Assembly: GCF_001689125.2 (NCBI RefSeq)
Contig: NZ_CP015405.2
Span: 897,001 to 961,000 of the forward strand
Origin: Blautia pseudococcoides
Lineage (GTDB): Bacteria > Bacillota > Clostridia > Lachnospirales > Lachnospiraceae
Length of the DNA: 64,000 nt
Direction of reading: 5' to 3'
Shown piece after piece: positions 17,133-26,809 of this stretch; positions within the stretch are counted from its first letter, which is position 1; every line of letters starts with the position of its first letter. A program made the position numbers and the translations under genes. The notes under the pieces are model-generated. The model did not search any database. It worked only from the letters and a program-made list of their open reading frames with translations, and was not told the DNA's origin.

Positions 17133-18215
17133 ATGAACTATAAAATTGCATTGATCCCAGGTGATGGAATCGGACCCGAGATTGTGACAGAGGCTAAAAA
17201 GGTACTGGATCAGGTATGCGGAGTCTATGGTCACAGCTTTTCTTATGAGGAGGTGCTGCTGGGCGGGGCTTCCATTGATGTGCACGGTGTGCCGCTGACA
17301 GATGAGGCTGTGGAGACTGCAAAAGCTTCGGATGCTGTGCTTATGGGGTCCATTGGAGGAGATGCCAAAACCTCTCCCTGGTATCAGCTGGAGCCTTCAA
17401 AACGTCCGGAGGCAGGACTTTTAGCGATCAGAAAAGCCCTGAATCTGTTTGCTAATCTACGTCCGGCCTATCTGTACGATGAACTGAAAGGTGCCTGCCC
17501 TCTTAAGGAGGAAGTGATCGGTGATGGATTTGACATGATCATTGTCAGAGAGCTGACCGGCGGCCTGTATTTTGGTGAGAGAAAAACCGTGGTGGAAAAC
17601 GGTGTGACAACAGCCGTTGATACCCTTACATACAATGAAAATGAAATTCGCAGGATTGCTGTCAAGGCATTTGATATTGCCATGAAAAGAAATAAAAAGG
17701 TCACAAGCGTGGACAAAGCCAATGTACTGGATTCATCAAGACTCTGGAGAAGGGTAGTGGAAGAGGTGGCAAAGGACTATCCGGAGGTGGCACTGGAACA
17801 CATGCTGGTGGATAATTGTGCTATGCAGCTTGTCCATGATCCGGGTCAGTTTGATGTCATTCTCACAGAGAACATGTTCGGTGATATTTTGTCTGACGAA
17901 GCCAGCATGGTGACAGGTTCCATCGGAATGCTCTCCTCAGCCAGCTTAAATGAGACAAAATTCGGGCTTTATGAGCCGAGCCACGGTTCTGCTCCCGATA
18001 TTGCAGGAAAAGGAATTGCCAATCCTCTTGCAACTATCTTATCAGCAGCCATGATGCTGCGCTACTCTCTGGACCTGGACAAAGAGGCAGATGCTGTGGA
18101 AGCAGCTGTACAGAAAGTCCTTACTGAGGGATACCGCACAGTGGATATTATGGCAGATGGTATGAAACAGGTGGGTACCAAAGAGATGGGAGATTTGATC
18201 GCAGAGAGAATCTGA
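17133..18215 (+). CDS. leuB: 3-isopropylmalate dehydrogenase
   Basis: This NAD-dependent enzyme oxidatively decarboxylates 3-isopropylmalate in leucine synthesis. The 360-residue protein shows the GDGIGPEI start, [11 protein letters not shown] substrate loop, the metal-binding aspartates in [12 protein letters not shown] and the NAD site [14 protein letters not shown], which selects NAD over NADP. AGGAGGAGA precedes the ATG. It leads an operon with ilvD and ilvB. leuA and leuCD are not in the window. Confidence 0.97.
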   Translation: MNYKIALIPGDGIGPEIVTEAKKVLDQVCGVYGHSFSYEEVLLGGASIDVHGVPLTDEAVETAKASDAVLMGSIGGDAKTSPWYQLEPSKRPEAGLLAIRKALNLFANLRPAYLYDELKGACPLKEEVIGDGFDMIIVRELTGGLYFGERKTVVENGVTTAVDTLTYNENEIRRIAVKAFDIAMKRNKKVTSVDKANVLDSSRLWRRVVEEVAKDYPEVALEHMLVDNCAMQLVHDPGQFDVILTENMFGDILSDEASMVTGSIGMLSSASLNETKFGLYEPSHGSAPDIAGKGIANPLATILSAAMMLRYSLDLDKEADAVEAAVQKVLTEGYRTVDIMADGMKQVGTKEMGDLIAERI

Positions 18216-18256
18216 GATTTGAATGAGATAAAATCGGATAACAGAAAGGATTGTGA

Positions 18257-19930
18257 ATGAGTATGAGAAGTGATGCAGTAAAAACAGGCATGCAGCAGGC
18301 ACCGCACCGTTCCCTGTTCAATGCCCTGGGAATGACAAAAGAGGAGCTGGAGAGGCCGCTGGTAGGTATTGTCAGCTCCTACAATGAGATTGTACCGGGC
18401 CACATGAACCTGGATAAAATTGTGGATGCCGTAAAATTAGGTGTTGCTATGGCAGGGGGAACCCCTATCATGTTTCCGGCTATTGCTGTTTGCGATGGTA
18501 TTGCCATGGGACATACAGGAATGAAATATTCTCTGGTGACCAGAGATTTGATCGCAGATTCCACAGAGGCTATGGCTATGGCACATCAGTTTGACGCTCT
18601 GGTTATGGTGCCCAACTGTGACAAGAATGTGCCGGGCCTTTTGATGGCAGCAGCCAGAATCAATGTACCCACCGTATTTGTAAGCGGCGGCCCCATGCTG
18701 GCAGGCCGTGTGCATGGTCAGAAGAGAAGTCTTTCCTCCATGTTCGAGGCTGTGGGTTCCTACAGTGCGGGAACCATGACAGCAGAGGAAGTGGAAGAGT
18801 TTGAAAATAAAGTATGCCCCACCTGCGGCTCCTGTTCCGGTATGTACACTGCAAACAGCATGAACTGCCTGACAGAGGTGCTGGGTATGGGATTAAATGG
18901 AAACGGAACCATTCCGGCTGTATATTCCGAGAGGATCAAACTGGCAAAACATGCAGGGATGCAGGTAATGGAAATGTACAGACAGAATATCCGGCCCCGG
19001 GACATTATGACAAAAGACGCTATTATGAATGCTCTGACTGTTGACATGGCTCTTGGATGTTCCACCAACAGTATGCTGCATCTGCCGGCGATCGCCCATG
19101 AGATCGGATGGGATTTTGATATTACCTTCGCTAATGAAGTGAGTGCGAAGACGCCCAACCTGTGCCATCTGGCACCTGCAGGGCCCACCTACATAGAAGA
19201 CTTAAATGAGGCCGGCGGTGTATATGCAGTCATGAACGAGCTTACGAAAAAAGACCTGCTGAATTTAGACTGTATGACAGTGACAGGAAAAACAGTAGGT
19301 GAAAATATTAAGGATTGCGAAAACAGGAACCCGGAAGTTATCCGTCCTGTAGAGAACCCTTACAGCCAGACAGGCGGTCTTGCGGTCCTGACCGGCAATC
19401 TGGCACCGGACGGCGGGGTGGTAAAACGCTCTGCAGTCTGTGAGGAGATGATGATGCACGAAGGTCCCGCGAGAGTCTTTGACTGCGAGGAAGATGCCAT
19501 TGATGCCATCAAAGGCGGCAAAATCGTAGCAGGGGATGTTGTGGTGATCCGTTATGAGGGACCAAAAGGCGGTCCGGGCATGAGAGAGATGCTGAACCCA
19601 ACATCCGCTATTGCAGGTATGGGACTTGGTTCCAGCGTGGCTCTGATCACGGACGGACGGTTCTCAGGCGCTTCCCGTGGGGCTTCTATTGGCCATATTT
19701 CTCCGGAGGCAGCCGTAGGCGGTCCTATTGCCCTTGTGAAAGAGGGAGATATCATCCGCATCAATATTCCGGAAAATAAGCTGGAACTGGCAGTTTCAGA
19801 GGAGGAAATGGACAAGAGAAAAGCTGAGTGGCAGCCAAGAGAGCCGAAAGTGAACACGGGATACCTGGCACGCTATGCGGCTATGGTAACCAGCGGAAAC
19901 AGGGGCGCCGTTCTGGAAATCCAGAAATAA
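18257..19930 (+). CDS. ilvD: dihydroxy-acid dehydratase
   Basis: The 557-residue enzyme forms the 2-keto acids of valine and isoleucine from dihydroxy acids, using an iron-sulfur cluster. Cluster cysteines are seen in MVPNCDKN and in [14 protein letters not shown], and the C-terminal [19 protein letters not shown] block is intact. AGAAAGGA precedes the ATG. It lies 41 bases behind leuB and 35 bases ahead of the true ilvB start, so the three genes are co-transcribed. Confidence 0.97.
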   Translation: MSMRSDAVKTGMQQAPHRSLFNALGMTKEELERPLVGIVSSYNEIVPGHMNLDKIVDAVKLGVAMAGGTPIMFPAIAVCDGIAMGHTGMKYSLVTRDLIADSTEAMAMAHQFDALVMVPNCDKNVPGLLMAAARINVPTVFVSGGPMLAGRVHGQKRSLSSMFEAVGSYSAGTMTAEEVEEFENKVCPTCGSCSGMYTANSMNCLTEVLGMGLNGNGTIPAVYSERIKLAKHAGMQVMEMYRQNIRPRDIMTKDAIMNALTVDMALGCSTNSMLHLPAIAHEIGWDFDITFANEVSAKTPNLCHLAPAGPTYIEDLNEAGGVYAVMNELTKKDLLNLDCMTVTGKTVGENIKDCENRNPEVIRPVENPYSQTGGLAVLTGNLAPDGGVVKRSAVCEEMMMHEGPARVFDCEEDAIDAIKGGKIVAGDVVVIRYEGPKGGPGMREMLNPTSAIAGMGLGSSVALITDGRFSGASRGASIGHISPEAAVGGPIALVKEGDIIRINIPENKLELAVSEEEMDKRKAEWQPREPKVNTGYLARYAAMVTSGNRGAVLEIQK

Positions 19931-19965
19931 AAACAAAAAAAGATAACGGTTGGGAGGATTTCAAT

Positions 19966-21651
19966 ATGCAGTTGACAGGAGCAGAAATAGTAATCGAATG
20001 TTTAAAAGAGCAGGGTGTAGATACCGTTTTTGGTTATCCGGGCGGAACGATTCTGAATATTTATGATGAGCTATACAAACACAGCCATGAGATTCATCAC
20101 GTACTCACTTCCCACGAGCAGGGCGCAGCCCATGCAGCGGACGGCTTTGCCCGTTCCACAGGAAAAGTGGGAGTATGTTTTGCAACCAGCGGCCCAGGTG
20201 CCACCAACCTTGTGACAGGGATCGCAACGGCGCACATGGACTCCGTCCCCGTCGTTGCCATTACCTGTAATGTGGGGGTTCCCCTTCTTGGAAAAGACAG
20301 TTTCCAGGAGGTGGACATAGCAGGCGTCGTTATGCCTATTACAAAACACAGTTTTATTGTAAAAGACGTGAAGAAGCTGGCAAAAACAATCCGCCGTGCT
20401 TTTGTCATTGCGAAGAGCGGACGTCCCGGCCCGGTTCTAGTGGATATTACCAAGGATGTAACTGCGGCCAAGACAGACTTTGAAAATATAGTGCCGAAGC
20501 CGGTGAAACCCTCTGTGGCCGAGATCGAAGAGGCAGATCTGGCGAAGGCTGCGGACATGATCCAGGAGGCAAAGCGTCCCTTCATTTTTGTGGGCGGCGG
20601 AGCCATCGCAGCAAATGCCTGGGAGGAGCTGCGCATTTTTGCCCATAAGATCCAGGCACCTGTAACAGATTCCCTTATGGGAAAGGGCGCGTTCTCCGGA
20701 GAAGATGAGCTGTACACAGGTATGCTGGGTATGCATGGAACCAAGGCTTCCAATCTGGGCGTGACAAAATGTGATTTGCTTATTACTGTTGGCGCCAGAT
20801 TCAGCGACCGTGTAACCGGCAATACCAGGAACTTTGCCAGGAACGCAAAAGTGATCCAGATTGATGTGGATGCTGCAGAAATCAATAAAAATGTGCTGGT
20901 TGACTGCAGTGTTGTGGGAGATGCCAGGGAAGTGCTGAAACGCCTCAATGACATGCTGGAGCAGAAAGAACATAAGGAGTGGCTGGAATACGTTGAGGAG
21001 CTGAAAGAAAAATATCCTCTGCGCTACAATGAGGAGGGCCTAAGCGGTCCGGCTATTATTGAGGAAATCTACCATCAGACAAAAGGCGATGCCATAATCG
21101 TTACAGAGGTGGGGCAGCATCAGATGTGGGCTGCCCAGTATTACAAATATAAAACACCCCGCACATTTTTGTCCTCAGGCGGATTGGGAACCATGGGCTA
21201 CGGCCTGGGTGCAGCCATAGGTGCCAAGATGGGCAATCCTGACAAGGTAGTTATCAATGTGGCAGGAGACGGCTGTTTCCGCATGAATATGAATGAGATT
21301 GCAACCGCCACAAGAAATGATGTTCCTCTCATTCAGGTGGTCATCAACAACCAGGTCCTTGGAATGGTTCGGCAGTGGCAAACTTTGTTCTATGAAGGCA
21401 GATATTCCAATACAGTATTAAAGGATAAAGTTGATTTTGTAAAACTGGCGGAAGCTATGGGGGCAGTGGGGATCCGCGTGACCACAAAGGAAGAACTCAG
21501 GGAAGCTTTGGCAAAAGCCATTGAGTTAAATACAACGGTTGTTATGGACTGTATGATCGACAGCGACGACAAGGTGTTTCCAATGGTGCCGGCAGGCGCC
21601 AACATTGAGGATGCGTTTGATGAGGAAGACCTGAAAGCAAAACAGAAATAG
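19966..21651 (+). CDS. ilvB: acetolactate synthase, large (catalytic) subunit
   Basis: The 561-residue thiamine-diphosphate enzyme joins two pyruvates (or pyruvate and 2-oxobutyrate) in the first common step of branched-chain synthesis. It shows the FGYPGG start, the catalytic glutamate in SHEQGAAHAADG, and the TPP motif GDGCFRMNMNEIATATRN with the substrate-channel residues VRQWQ. The start is set at 19966 by GGGAGG eight bases upstream. Longer in-frame starts lie inside ilvD and are rejected. No gene for the small regulatory subunit (ilvN) or for ilvC follows; they must be elsewhere. Confidence 0.95.
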   Translation: MQLTGAEIVIECLKEQGVDTVFGYPGGTILNIYDELYKHSHEIHHVLTSHEQGAAHAADGFARSTGKVGVCFATSGPGATNLVTGIATAHMDSVPVVAITCNVGVPLLGKDSFQEVDIAGVVMPITKHSFIVKDVKKLAKTIRRAFVIAKSGRPGPVLVDITKDVTAAKTDFENIVPKPVKPSVAEIEEADLAKAADMIQEAKRPFIFVGGGAIAANAWEELRIFAHKIQAPVTDSLMGKGAFSGEDELYTGMLGMHGTKASNLGVTKCDLLITVGARFSDRVTGNTRNFARNAKVIQIDVDAAEINKNVLVDCSVVGDAREVLKRLNDMLEQKEHKEWLEYVEELKEKYPLRYNEEGLSGPAIIEEIYHQTKGDAIIVTEVGQHQMWAAQYYKYKTPRTFLSSGGLGTMGYGLGAAIGAKMGNPDKVVINVAGDGCFRMNMNEIATATRNDVPLIQVVINNQVLGMVRQWQTLFYEGRYSNTVLKDKVDFVKLAEAMGAVGIRVTTKEELREALAKAIELNTTVVMDCMIDSDDKVFPMVPAGANIEDAFDEEDLKAKQK

Positions 21652-21682
21652 CATGTCTTTTACAGAAAGACAAATGTTTTTA

Positions 21683-21711
21683 TTGACAATAATATAACAA
21701 AGAGGTAGAAT
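21683..21711 (+). promoter_or_regulatory. promoter of serC-serA
   Basis: Perfect TTGACA (21683-21688), 17-base spacer, TAGAAT (21706-21711). Confidence 0.85.
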
Positions 21712-21732
21712 ACTTCTTGTCAAGCAATTTAT

Positions 21733-21761
21733 GCCACGTGTCCTCAAAAAGGGCATGTGGC
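21733..21761 (+). promoter_or_regulatory. leader hairpin of serC
   Basis: GCCACGTGTCC and GGGCATGTGGC form an 11-bp stem with two G-U pairs and a 7-base A-rich loop, in the 5' leader between the promoter and the serC start. No T run follows. It may stabilise the message or mark a control element. Confidence 0.4.
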
Positions 21762-21822
21762 GTTACTATTAGAAATGCTTTAGAGTGATACAAGAGTAAG
21801 ATGATAGAGGAGGAAACAACAA

Positions 21823-22905
21823 GTGAGCAGAGTTTATAACTTTTCAGCAGGGCCGGCGGTTCTGCCGGAGGAAGTGCTGCAGGAAGCAGCAGCAGAGATG
21901 CTGGATTATAAGGGAACAGGCATGTCCGTGATGGAGATGAGCCACCGTTCCAAAGCATTCGAGGATATTATACATACTGCAGAGGCAGATTTGCGAGAAC
22001 TGCTGCACATTCCTGACAACTATAAAGTATTATTTCTGCAGGGCGGTGCCCATCAGCAGTTCGCCATGATTCCTATGAACCTGATGAAAAATAAAGTGGC
22101 TGACTACATTGTCACAGGCCAGTGGGCGAAAAAGGCATGGCAGGAGGCACAGAAGTACGGGACAGCAAACAAGGCTGCATCCTCTGAGGATAAGACATAT
22201 TCCTATATTCCGGATTGCTCTGATCTTCCCATAAGCCCGGATGCGGATTACGTGTACATCTGCGAAAACAATACGATCTACGGAACAAAATTTAAAACAC
22301 TGCCGAATACAAAGGGTAAAACTCTGGTAGCTGATGTTTCCTCCTGCTTTCTCTCCGAACCTATGGATGTGGAAAAATACGGTGTTATTTACGGCGGCGC
22401 ACAGAAGAATATTGGTCCTGCCGGTGTGGTGATCGCCATTATCCGCGAGGATTTGATCACAGAGGATGTTCTTCCCGGCACACCAACCATGCTGACATAC
22501 AAGACACATGCAGATGCAGAGTCCTTGTACAATACACCTAACTGCTACGGGATCTATATGTGCGGCAAGGTATTCCAGTGGCTGAAGAAACAGGGTGGTC
22601 TGGGAGCCATGAAAGAGCATAATGAGAAAAAGGCCAAAATCCTTTATGATTACCTGGATGAGAGCGCAATGTTTAGAGGAACAGTGGAACCGGCTTCCCG
22701 TTCGCTGATGAATGTGCCTTTTGTCACAGGGGATAAAAATTTGGATGCAAAATTTATAAAAGAGGCCACAGAGGCAGGATTTGTAAATCTGAAAGGCCAC
22801 AGAAGTGTAGGCGGTATGCGTGCCAGCATTTACAATGCCATGCCGATACAAGGTGTGGAGGCGCTGGTTGCTTTCATGAAAAAATTTGAAAAGGAGAACG
22901 CTTGA
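21823..22905 (+). CDS. serC: phosphoserine aminotransferase
   Basis: This PLP enzyme turns 3-phosphohydroxypyruvate into 3-phosphoserine. The 360-residue protein opens with the family hallmark YNFSAGPAVLPEEV and has the PLP lysine in YGGAQKNIGPAG and the phosphate-binding GHRSVGGMRASIYNAM end. It begins with GTG, preceded by AGAGGAGG. Its stop overlaps the region just before serA, so translation of the two is coupled. The order serC-serA-DUF1015 recurs in anaerobic Firmicutes. Confidence 0.96.
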   Translation: MSRVYNFSAGPAVLPEEVLQEAAAEMLDYKGTGMSVMEMSHRSKAFEDIIHTAEADLRELLHIPDNYKVLFLQGGAHQQFAMIPMNLMKNKVADYIVTGQWAKKAWQEAQKYGTANKAASSEDKTYSYIPDCSDLPISPDADYVYICENNTIYGTKFKTLPNTKGKTLVADVSSCFLSEPMDVEKYGVIYGGAQKNIGPAGVVIAIIREDLITEDVLPGTPTMLTYKTHADAESLYNTPNCYGIYMCGKVFQWLKKQGGLGAMKEHNEKKAKILYDYLDESAMFRGTVEPASRSLMNVPFVTGDKNLDAKFIKEATEAGFVNLKGHRSVGGMRASIYNAMPIQGVEALVAFMKKFEKENA

Positions 22906-22907
22906 TC

Positions 22908-24071
22908 ATGTACAGATATCACTGCTTAAATCCAATTTCCAGTGTAGGACTGGAGTATTTCCCGGCCAAATACGAGAGCACAGACAATATATCAGATGCC
23001 GACGCCGTTCTGGTAAGAAGTGCAAACATGCATGAGATGGAGCTTCCGAAGAATGTGGTTGCTATCGCCAGGGCAGGTGCTGGCGTCAACAATATTCCGC
23101 TGGAGGAGTGCGCAAAGGACGGTGTTGTAGTCTTCAACACACCCGGAGCCAACGCCAACGGTGTAAAAGAGATGGTCATTGCCGGAATGCTGCTGGCATC
23201 CAGAGATATTGTGGGCGGTATTGAATGGCTGGAGCATCAGGATGCCACAGAAGATATCGGAAAACTGGCTGAGAAAAAGAAAAAACAGTTTGCCGGCTGT
23301 GAGATCAGCGGCAGAAAGCTGGGTATTATCGGCCTTGGCGCCATCGGTGTAAAGGTGGCAAATGCAGCCGTACATCTTGGAATGGAAGTATACGGTTATG
23401 ACCCGTTTATCTCTGTAGATGCAGCATGGAATCTTTCCAGAAGTATTCACCACATCAATGACCTGAATGTGATCTACAAAGAATGTGATTATATCACTAT
23501 TCATGTACCGCTGATCGAATCTACAAGAAAGATGATCGGCGCGGATGAGATCGCCCAGATGAAAGAGGGTGTGGTTCTCCTGAACTTTGCAAGAGATTTG
23601 CTGGTAGATGAGGAAGCTCTGGCGGAGGCACTGAAAGAGGGCAAAGTAAAAAAATATGTGACAGACTTTGCCAATCCGCTGGTGACCAGCACGCCCAATA
23701 CTCTGGTAACTCCTCATCTGGGAGCATCCACAGAGGAATCAGAAGATAACTGTGCAGTGATGGCAGTGAAACAGCTTATGGACTTTCTGGAAAACGGAAA
23801 TATCAAGAATTCCGTAAACTATCCGGACTGTGATACAGGTGCCTGTGTGGATGTGGGAAGAATTGCCATCAACCACAAAAATATTCCAAACATGATCAGC
23901 CAGTTCACCAGGGTGCTGGGTGATGCGGGCGTGAATATCTCCAACATGACCAATAAGAGTAAAGGTGACTTTGCCTATACGCTCATAGATGTGTCCACCC
24001 CTATATCCGGTGAGGTGGCAAAAGAGCTGAAAAATATACACGGTGTTTATCGTGTCCGTATTGTAAAATAA
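22908..24071 (+). CDS. serA: D-3-phosphoglycerate dehydrogenase
   Basis: The 387-residue NAD enzyme makes the first committed step of serine synthesis. It has the Rossmann motif GLGAIG, the catalytic Arg-Glu-His set (His in VTPHLGAST) and a C-terminal ACT domain (about 318-387) for feedback sensing. It lacks the middle domain of long SerA forms. AAGGAG at 22891-22896 serves the start. I prefer ATG 22908; a TTG at 22902 overlapping the serC stop is the alternative. Closed by the terminator at 24111. Confidence 0.95.
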   Translation: MYRYHCLNPISSVGLEYFPAKYESTDNISDADAVLVRSANMHEMELPKNVVAIARAGAGVNNIPLEECAKDGVVVFNTPGANANGVKEMVIAGMLLASRDIVGGIEWLEHQDATEDIGKLAEKKKKQFAGCEISGRKLGIIGLGAIGVKVANAAVHLGMEVYGYDPFISVDAAWNLSRSIHHINDLNVIYKECDYITIHVPLIESTRKMIGADEIAQMKEGVVLLNFARDLLVDEEALAEALKEGKVKKYVTDFANPLVTSTPNTLVTPHLGASTEESEDNCAVMAVKQLMDFLENGNIKNSVNYPDCDTGACVDVGRIAINHKNIPNMISQFTRVLGDAGVNISNMTNKSKGDFAYTLIDVSTPISGEVAKELKNIHGVYRVRIVK

Positions 24072-24110
24072 TAGCTGTGATATTATTTATGGCAGAATGA
24101 GTTATCGTTG

Positions 24111-24148
24111 GGCCTGACCTGAGACTTCGGTTTCAGGGCAGGCCTTTT
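24111..24148 (+). terminator. terminator after serA
   Basis: GGCCTGACCTGA pairs with TTCAGGGCAGGCC, with one mismatched position, and is followed by TTTT. Confidence 0.75.
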
Positions 24149-24150
24149 GC

Positions 24151-24213
24151 TATGCATCGCGCAGCGTCCCCTTGGGGAAAACGCCTCCCGGGACAGTGGC
24201 CTGTGAATAGCAA
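24151..24213. repeat. degenerate fragment of the 143-bp intergenic repeat
   Basis: ATGCATCGCGCAGCGT and CGCCTCCCGGGACAGTGGCC with GTGAATAGCAAC match the two outer parts of the full copies, with the middle deleted. It lies between the serA terminator and the promoter at 24234. Confidence 0.55.
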
Positions 24214-24233
24214 CAATAATTGTGCCTATTTCA

Positions 24234-24262
24234 TTGTATTTTAAGACTATATACGGTATAAT
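24234..24262 (+). promoter_or_regulatory. promoter of the DUF1015-hydEGF operon
   Basis: TTGTAT (24234-24239), 17-base spacer, perfect TATAAT (24257-24262). Confidence 0.75.
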
Positions 24263-24309
24263 TTTACTATAGCGTTATAAAAAGACATCAATCTATTTGG
24301 GGTGTGAAA

Positions 24310-24477
24310 ATGAGCAGAAAAAAGAAAAAACCGGAAACATTCATACAGAAGAGAGTCCGCAGCGCAAAGCGGATAAAATCTTTTTGCGGTGCGCTTAGAA
24401 GAAACCATAAGCGGCTTGGGAAGGTATTCAATGGTGTCTGCGAAGTTGCTGCCCATGTTATGGAGAAAAAATTATAA
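24310..24477 (+). CDS. small basic protein, 55 residues
   Basis: The first frame behind the promoter. GGGGTG precedes an ATG that opens a 55-residue, strongly basic protein (starts MSRKKKKPETFIQKR; about one residue in three is Lys or Arg; two cysteines). It has no membrane segment. It ends 13 bases before the DUF1015 start. I do not recognise it. Its basic nature suggests binding to nucleic acid. It could also be a leader reading frame that sets translation of the next gene. Confidence 0.5.
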   Translation: MSRKKKKPETFIQKRVRSAKRIKSFCGALRRNHKRLGKVFNGVCEVAAHVMEKKL

Positions 24478-24490
24478 AGGAGAGCAGATA

Positions 24491-25726
24491 ATGGCGGTAG
24501 TAAAACCATTTTGTGCAGTGCGTCCCCAGGAAAACCTGGCATCACAGATCGCCGCACTGCCTTATGATGTATATAACAGAAAAGAGGCGAAAGAGGTAAC
24601 CGAAAAAAATCCATATTCCTTTTTGAAAATTGACCGGCCGGAGACACAGTTTCCGGATGATGTGGATATGTATGCGCCTGAGGTTTACAAAAAGGCCAGA
24701 AAGATATTCTGGAACATGATGGAAGACGGAGATTTTCTTCAGGATGTGGACCCGAATTTTTATCTCTATGAGCTGACCAGAAACGGACATGTACAGACAG
24801 GGATCGTGGCTTGTGCTTCCATTGATGATTACATGAACGGTATCATCAAAAAGCATGAGAATACCAGGGTAGAGAAAGAGCTGGACCGCATTCGCCACGT
24901 GGATGTACTGGAGGCACAGACAGGTCCTATTTTCCTGGCGTACCGTGCAAATGCGGATTTCAGACACCTGATAGAGGTGAAAAAGAAAGATTTTCCTATT
25001 TTTAACTTTGTATCAGAGGATGGGATCCGGCACAGGGGATGGATGATTTATGAGTCGGCCATGACCCACAAGATAGAAAAAACCTTCCGGGCCATGGACG
25101 GCATTTATATTGCAGACGGCCATCACAGGGCAGCCTCAGCCATCAAAGCGGGGCTGAAACGGCGCCAGGAGAATCCCAATTATACGGGCAGGGAGCCTTT
25201 CAATTATTTCCTGTGTACCCTGTTTGCGGATGAGGAGCTGGAGATCCTGGATTATAACCGGGTGGTGAAAGATTTAAATGGCTGTTCCGAGGAGGAGTTC
25301 CTGGAAAAAGTAAGAGAACGATTCTTTGTATCAGAACCCGGAACAGAAGCGGTATCTCCCCGGCAAAAGGGTGAATTCGGCATGTTTCTGGGTGGCAGGT
25401 GGTATACACTCAACATAAAGGACGAATATCGTTCCCCGGATGTGGTGGACGGACTTGATGTGGCATTGCTGCAGAATAATCTGCTGGAGCCTGTATTGGG
25501 AATCCGGGAGCCGGCAAAAGACCCGCGCATTGATTTTATTGGAGGGATCCGGGGGCTGGGTGAGCTGGAAAAACGTGTTTTGACAGACTGTAAAGCAGCT
25601 TTTTCCATGTATCCCACTTCCATGGCAGAGCTTTTTGCTGTTGCAGACGCCGGAAAGCTCATGCCGCCAAAATCCACCTGGTTTGAGCCGAAACTCAGAA
25701 GCGGACTGTTTATCCACAGGATATAG
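24491..25726 (+). CDS. DUF1015 family protein
   Basis: A 411-residue protein that opens with the DUF1015 hallmark VKPFCAVRPQ and LPYDVYNRKEA, and contains the conserved IADGHHRAASA block near residue 205. The family is soluble, widespread in anaerobes and frequently sits next to serC/serA; its reaction is unknown. The histidine pair in GHHR suggests a metal or phosphate site. The start at 24491 is set by GGAGAG nine bases upstream; longer frames run through the small basic gene. It is three bases from hydE. Confidence 0.88.
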   Translation: MAVVKPFCAVRPQENLASQIAALPYDVYNRKEAKEVTEKNPYSFLKIDRPETQFPDDVDMYAPEVYKKARKIFWNMMEDGDFLQDVDPNFYLYELTRNGHVQTGIVACASIDDYMNGIIKKHENTRVEKELDRIRHVDVLEAQTGPIFLAYRANADFRHLIEVKKKDFPIFNFVSEDGIRHRGWMIYESAMTHKIEKTFRAMDGIYIADGHHRAASAIKAGLKRRQENPNYTGREPFNYFLCTLFADEELEILDYNRVVKDLNGCSEEEFLEKVRERFFVSEPGTEAVSPRQKGEFGMFLGGRWYTLNIKDEYRSPDVVDGLDVALLQNNLLEPVLGIREPAKDPRIDFIGGIRGLGELEKRVLTDCKAAFSMYPTSMAELFAVADAGKLMPPKSTWFEPKLRSGLFIHRI

Positions 25727-25729
25727 AAT

Positions 25730-26788
25730 ATGAGAGAGCATTTATATGATAAAATCGACCGTCTGGAAGCAGGGGAATCCCTGGACAGGGAAACCTATAC
25801 GGAGCTGATCGAAAAGCGGAATGAAGACCTTGCCGGTTATCTGTTTGAAAAGGCAGTACAGATGCGGGAGAAATTTTACGGAAACCGCATTTACATAAGA
25901 GGACTGATCGAGTTTACCGATTACTGCAGAAACGACTGTTATTACTGCGGGATCCGAAAAGGGAACCGCAGGGCAGAGCGTTACCGCCTTGGGAGGGAAG
26001 AAATTTTAGAGTGCTGCAAAAAGGGCTATTCCCTTGGCTTCCGAACTTTTGTGCTGCAGGGCGGTGAGGATCCCTGGTATACGGATGACAGAATCACAGA
26101 ACTGGTCGGTACCATAAAGAAAAAATACAGCGACTGTGCTGTGACTCTCTCCATTGGGGAAAAGGAGAGGGAAAGTTATGAAAGATATTTTGAAGCTGGG
26201 GCGGACCGGTATCTGCTCAGACATGAGACGGTCTGCGAGGAACACTATAAAACCCTGCATCCGCCTTCCATGTCCTATGCTCACAGGCAGGAATGCCTGA
26301 AAAATCTAAAGGACATTGGATTTCAGACAGGATGCGGCTTCATGGTGGGAACACCGGGACAGACAGCGGAAAATCTGGCAGATGAACTGCTCTTTTTAAA
26401 AGAATTCCAGCCAGCCATGGTGGGGATCGGGCCTTTTATTCCGCACAGGGACACTCCTTTGGGGAATCAGGCACCGGGAAGCGCAGAGCTTACCCTGTAT
26501 CTACTGGGATTGATCCGCCTGCTGCTTCCCAAAGTCCTTCTACCTGCCACAACTGCCCTTGGAACCATTTCCCATGACGGGAGGGAGCGGGGGATACTGG
26601 CAGGGGCCAATGTGGTGATGCCAAACTTATCGGCTTCACTGGTACAGGGAAAATACGAACTGTACGACCATAAGATTTACACAGGCGCAGAAAATGCCGC
26701 CGAACTGGAACTTCTTCGCAGCTGTATGAAGAAAATTGGCTGTGAAGTGACCGTAGACCGGGGAGACACTAAAATGGATACCCGGTAA
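25730..26788 (+). CDS. hydE: [FeFe]-hydrogenase maturase HydE (radical SAM)
   Basis: HydE helps build the dithiolate bridge of the H-cluster from HydG products. The 352-residue radical-SAM barrel has the CxxxCxxC motif in YCRNDCYYCGIRKGNR (near residues 64-71), FVLQGGEDPWYT and GFMVGTPGQTAENLA. The second-cluster cysteines of some HydE proteins are not obvious at the C-terminus. It starts three bases behind DUF1015 with a weak AGGAT site, so it depends on coupling. hydG follows after 21 bases. Confidence 0.95.
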   Translation: MREHLYDKIDRLEAGESLDRETYTELIEKRNEDLAGYLFEKAVQMREKFYGNRIYIRGLIEFTDYCRNDCYYCGIRKGNRRAERYRLGREEILECCKKGYSLGFRTFVLQGGEDPWYTDDRITELVGTIKKKYSDCAVTLSIGEKERESYERYFEAGADRYLLRHETVCEEHYKTLHPPSMSYAHRQECLKNLKDIGFQTGCGFMVGTPGQTAENLADELLFLKEFQPAMVGIGPFIPHRDTPLGNQAPGSAELTLYLLGLIRLLLPKVLLPATTALGTISHDGRERGILAGANVVMPNLSASLVQGKYELYDHKIYTGAENAAELELLRSCMKKIGCEVTVDRGDTKMDTR

Positions 26789-26809
26789 AGAGAAAAGGAG
26801 AGGGTAAAA

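Noticed and set aside
19828..19965. Longer N-terminus of IlvB
   Set aside because: It would overlap ilvD; the GGGAGG ribosome site and the family start agree on 19966.
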